The notes under the pieces: model-generated
Database searches by the model: none
The model's input: the letters and a program-made list of their open reading frames with translations, nothing else
Told to the model about the DNA's origin: nothing
Program-made: the position numbers and the translations under genes
Shown: positions 6,021 through 6,107 of the stretch, piece after piece
Position numbering within the stretch: position 1 is the stretch's first letter
How the letters are laid out: each line of letters starts with the position of its first letter
Assembly: GCA_947374315.1 (NCBI GenBank)
Contig: CANCBK010000164.1
Span: 1 to 6,107, forward strand
Reading direction: 5' to 3'
DNA from: Burkholderiaceae bacterium
GTDB lineage: Bacteria; Pseudomonadota; Gammaproteobacteria; Burkholderiales; Burkholderiaceae
Length of the DNA stretch: 6,107 nucleotides

Positions 6021-6107
6021 TTATGGACGTGTGCCAGTTGGGAAGGGCCAAGCAGCGGCAGGATTCAACGCACTAGTCGCTGGTGCAGCTTTCTTAGCCG
6101 CGGGCTT
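6021..6107 (-). CDS. C-terminal end of a histone H1-like DNA-binding protein (partial)
   Basis: Only the last 28 codons and the TAA stop (6021-6023) are inside the window; the gene enters from the right edge. The tail starts KPAAKKAAPATSALNP and ends in AAAWPFPTGTRP. The Lys/Ala/Pro-rich composition is typical of the basic C-terminal arm of bacterial histone H1-like nucleoid proteins. I recognise the LNPAAAWPFPTG ending from Burkholderiaceae members of this family. Such proteins bind DNA in the nucleoid and vary in repeat number between strains. It is followed after about 26 bp by the terminator at 5966-5994, whose stronger U tract faces this gene. The family call rests on a short tail, so another Ala/Lys-rich protein is possible. 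Confidence 0.6.
   Translation of the reverse strand, partial: KPAAKKAAPATSALNPAAAWPFPTGTRP

Overview
The window looks like a chromosomal segment of a betaproteobacterium in the Burkholderiaceae, most likely Polynucleobacter or a close relative. This is inferred from protein resemblance, moderate to low GC with AT-rich spacers, and the gene order mpl / tlpA-like / aroQ / accB / accC / prmA-DUF3426 / pfkB-family kinase / histone H1-like. No mobile element, CRISPR array, rRNA or tRNA was seen.

Layout. The 5' end of mpl (murein peptide recycling) runs leftward off the window. Head to head with it, only 26 bp away, is a membrane-anchored TlpA-type thiol-disulfide oxidoreductase with a GTG start and a strong ribosome binding site. 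A 229-bp AT-rich spacer follows. It holds a weak terminator-like hairpin and two copies of an inverted repeat, ACCTTT-N1/2-AAAGGT, the second of which abuts a candidate -10 box. Rightward from there run aroQ (type II dehydroquinase), accB and accC (biotin carboxyl carrier protein and biotin carboxylase), prmA, and a PfkB-family nucleoside/carbohydrate kinase, with gaps of 25-62 bp that suggest one operon. A strong hairpin terminator lies between the kinase and the 3' end of a convergent gene whose Ala/Lys/Pro-rich tail resembles the histone H1-like proteins of this group.

Most of the operon is housekeeping: shikimate pathway, first step of fatty acid synthesis, ribosomal protein L11 methylation and nucleoside salvage.

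The notable part is the prmA reading frame. It is 509 codons long and runs straight from a complete PrmA methyltransferase into a transmembrane segment and a DUF3426 domain. In relatives DUF3426 is, to my knowledge, normally a separate downstream gene that starts with a zinc ribbon; here no zinc ribbon is visible. At the seam, just before the membrane segment, is a run of nine A residues. Both alternative frames hit a stop codon within four codons of it. Slippage of one nucleotide in either direction would therefore release a soluble PrmA of 329-330 residues instead of the membrane-tethered fusion. Whether this is a working two-product switch, a recent gene fusion or a sequence error cannot be settled from the sequence alone.
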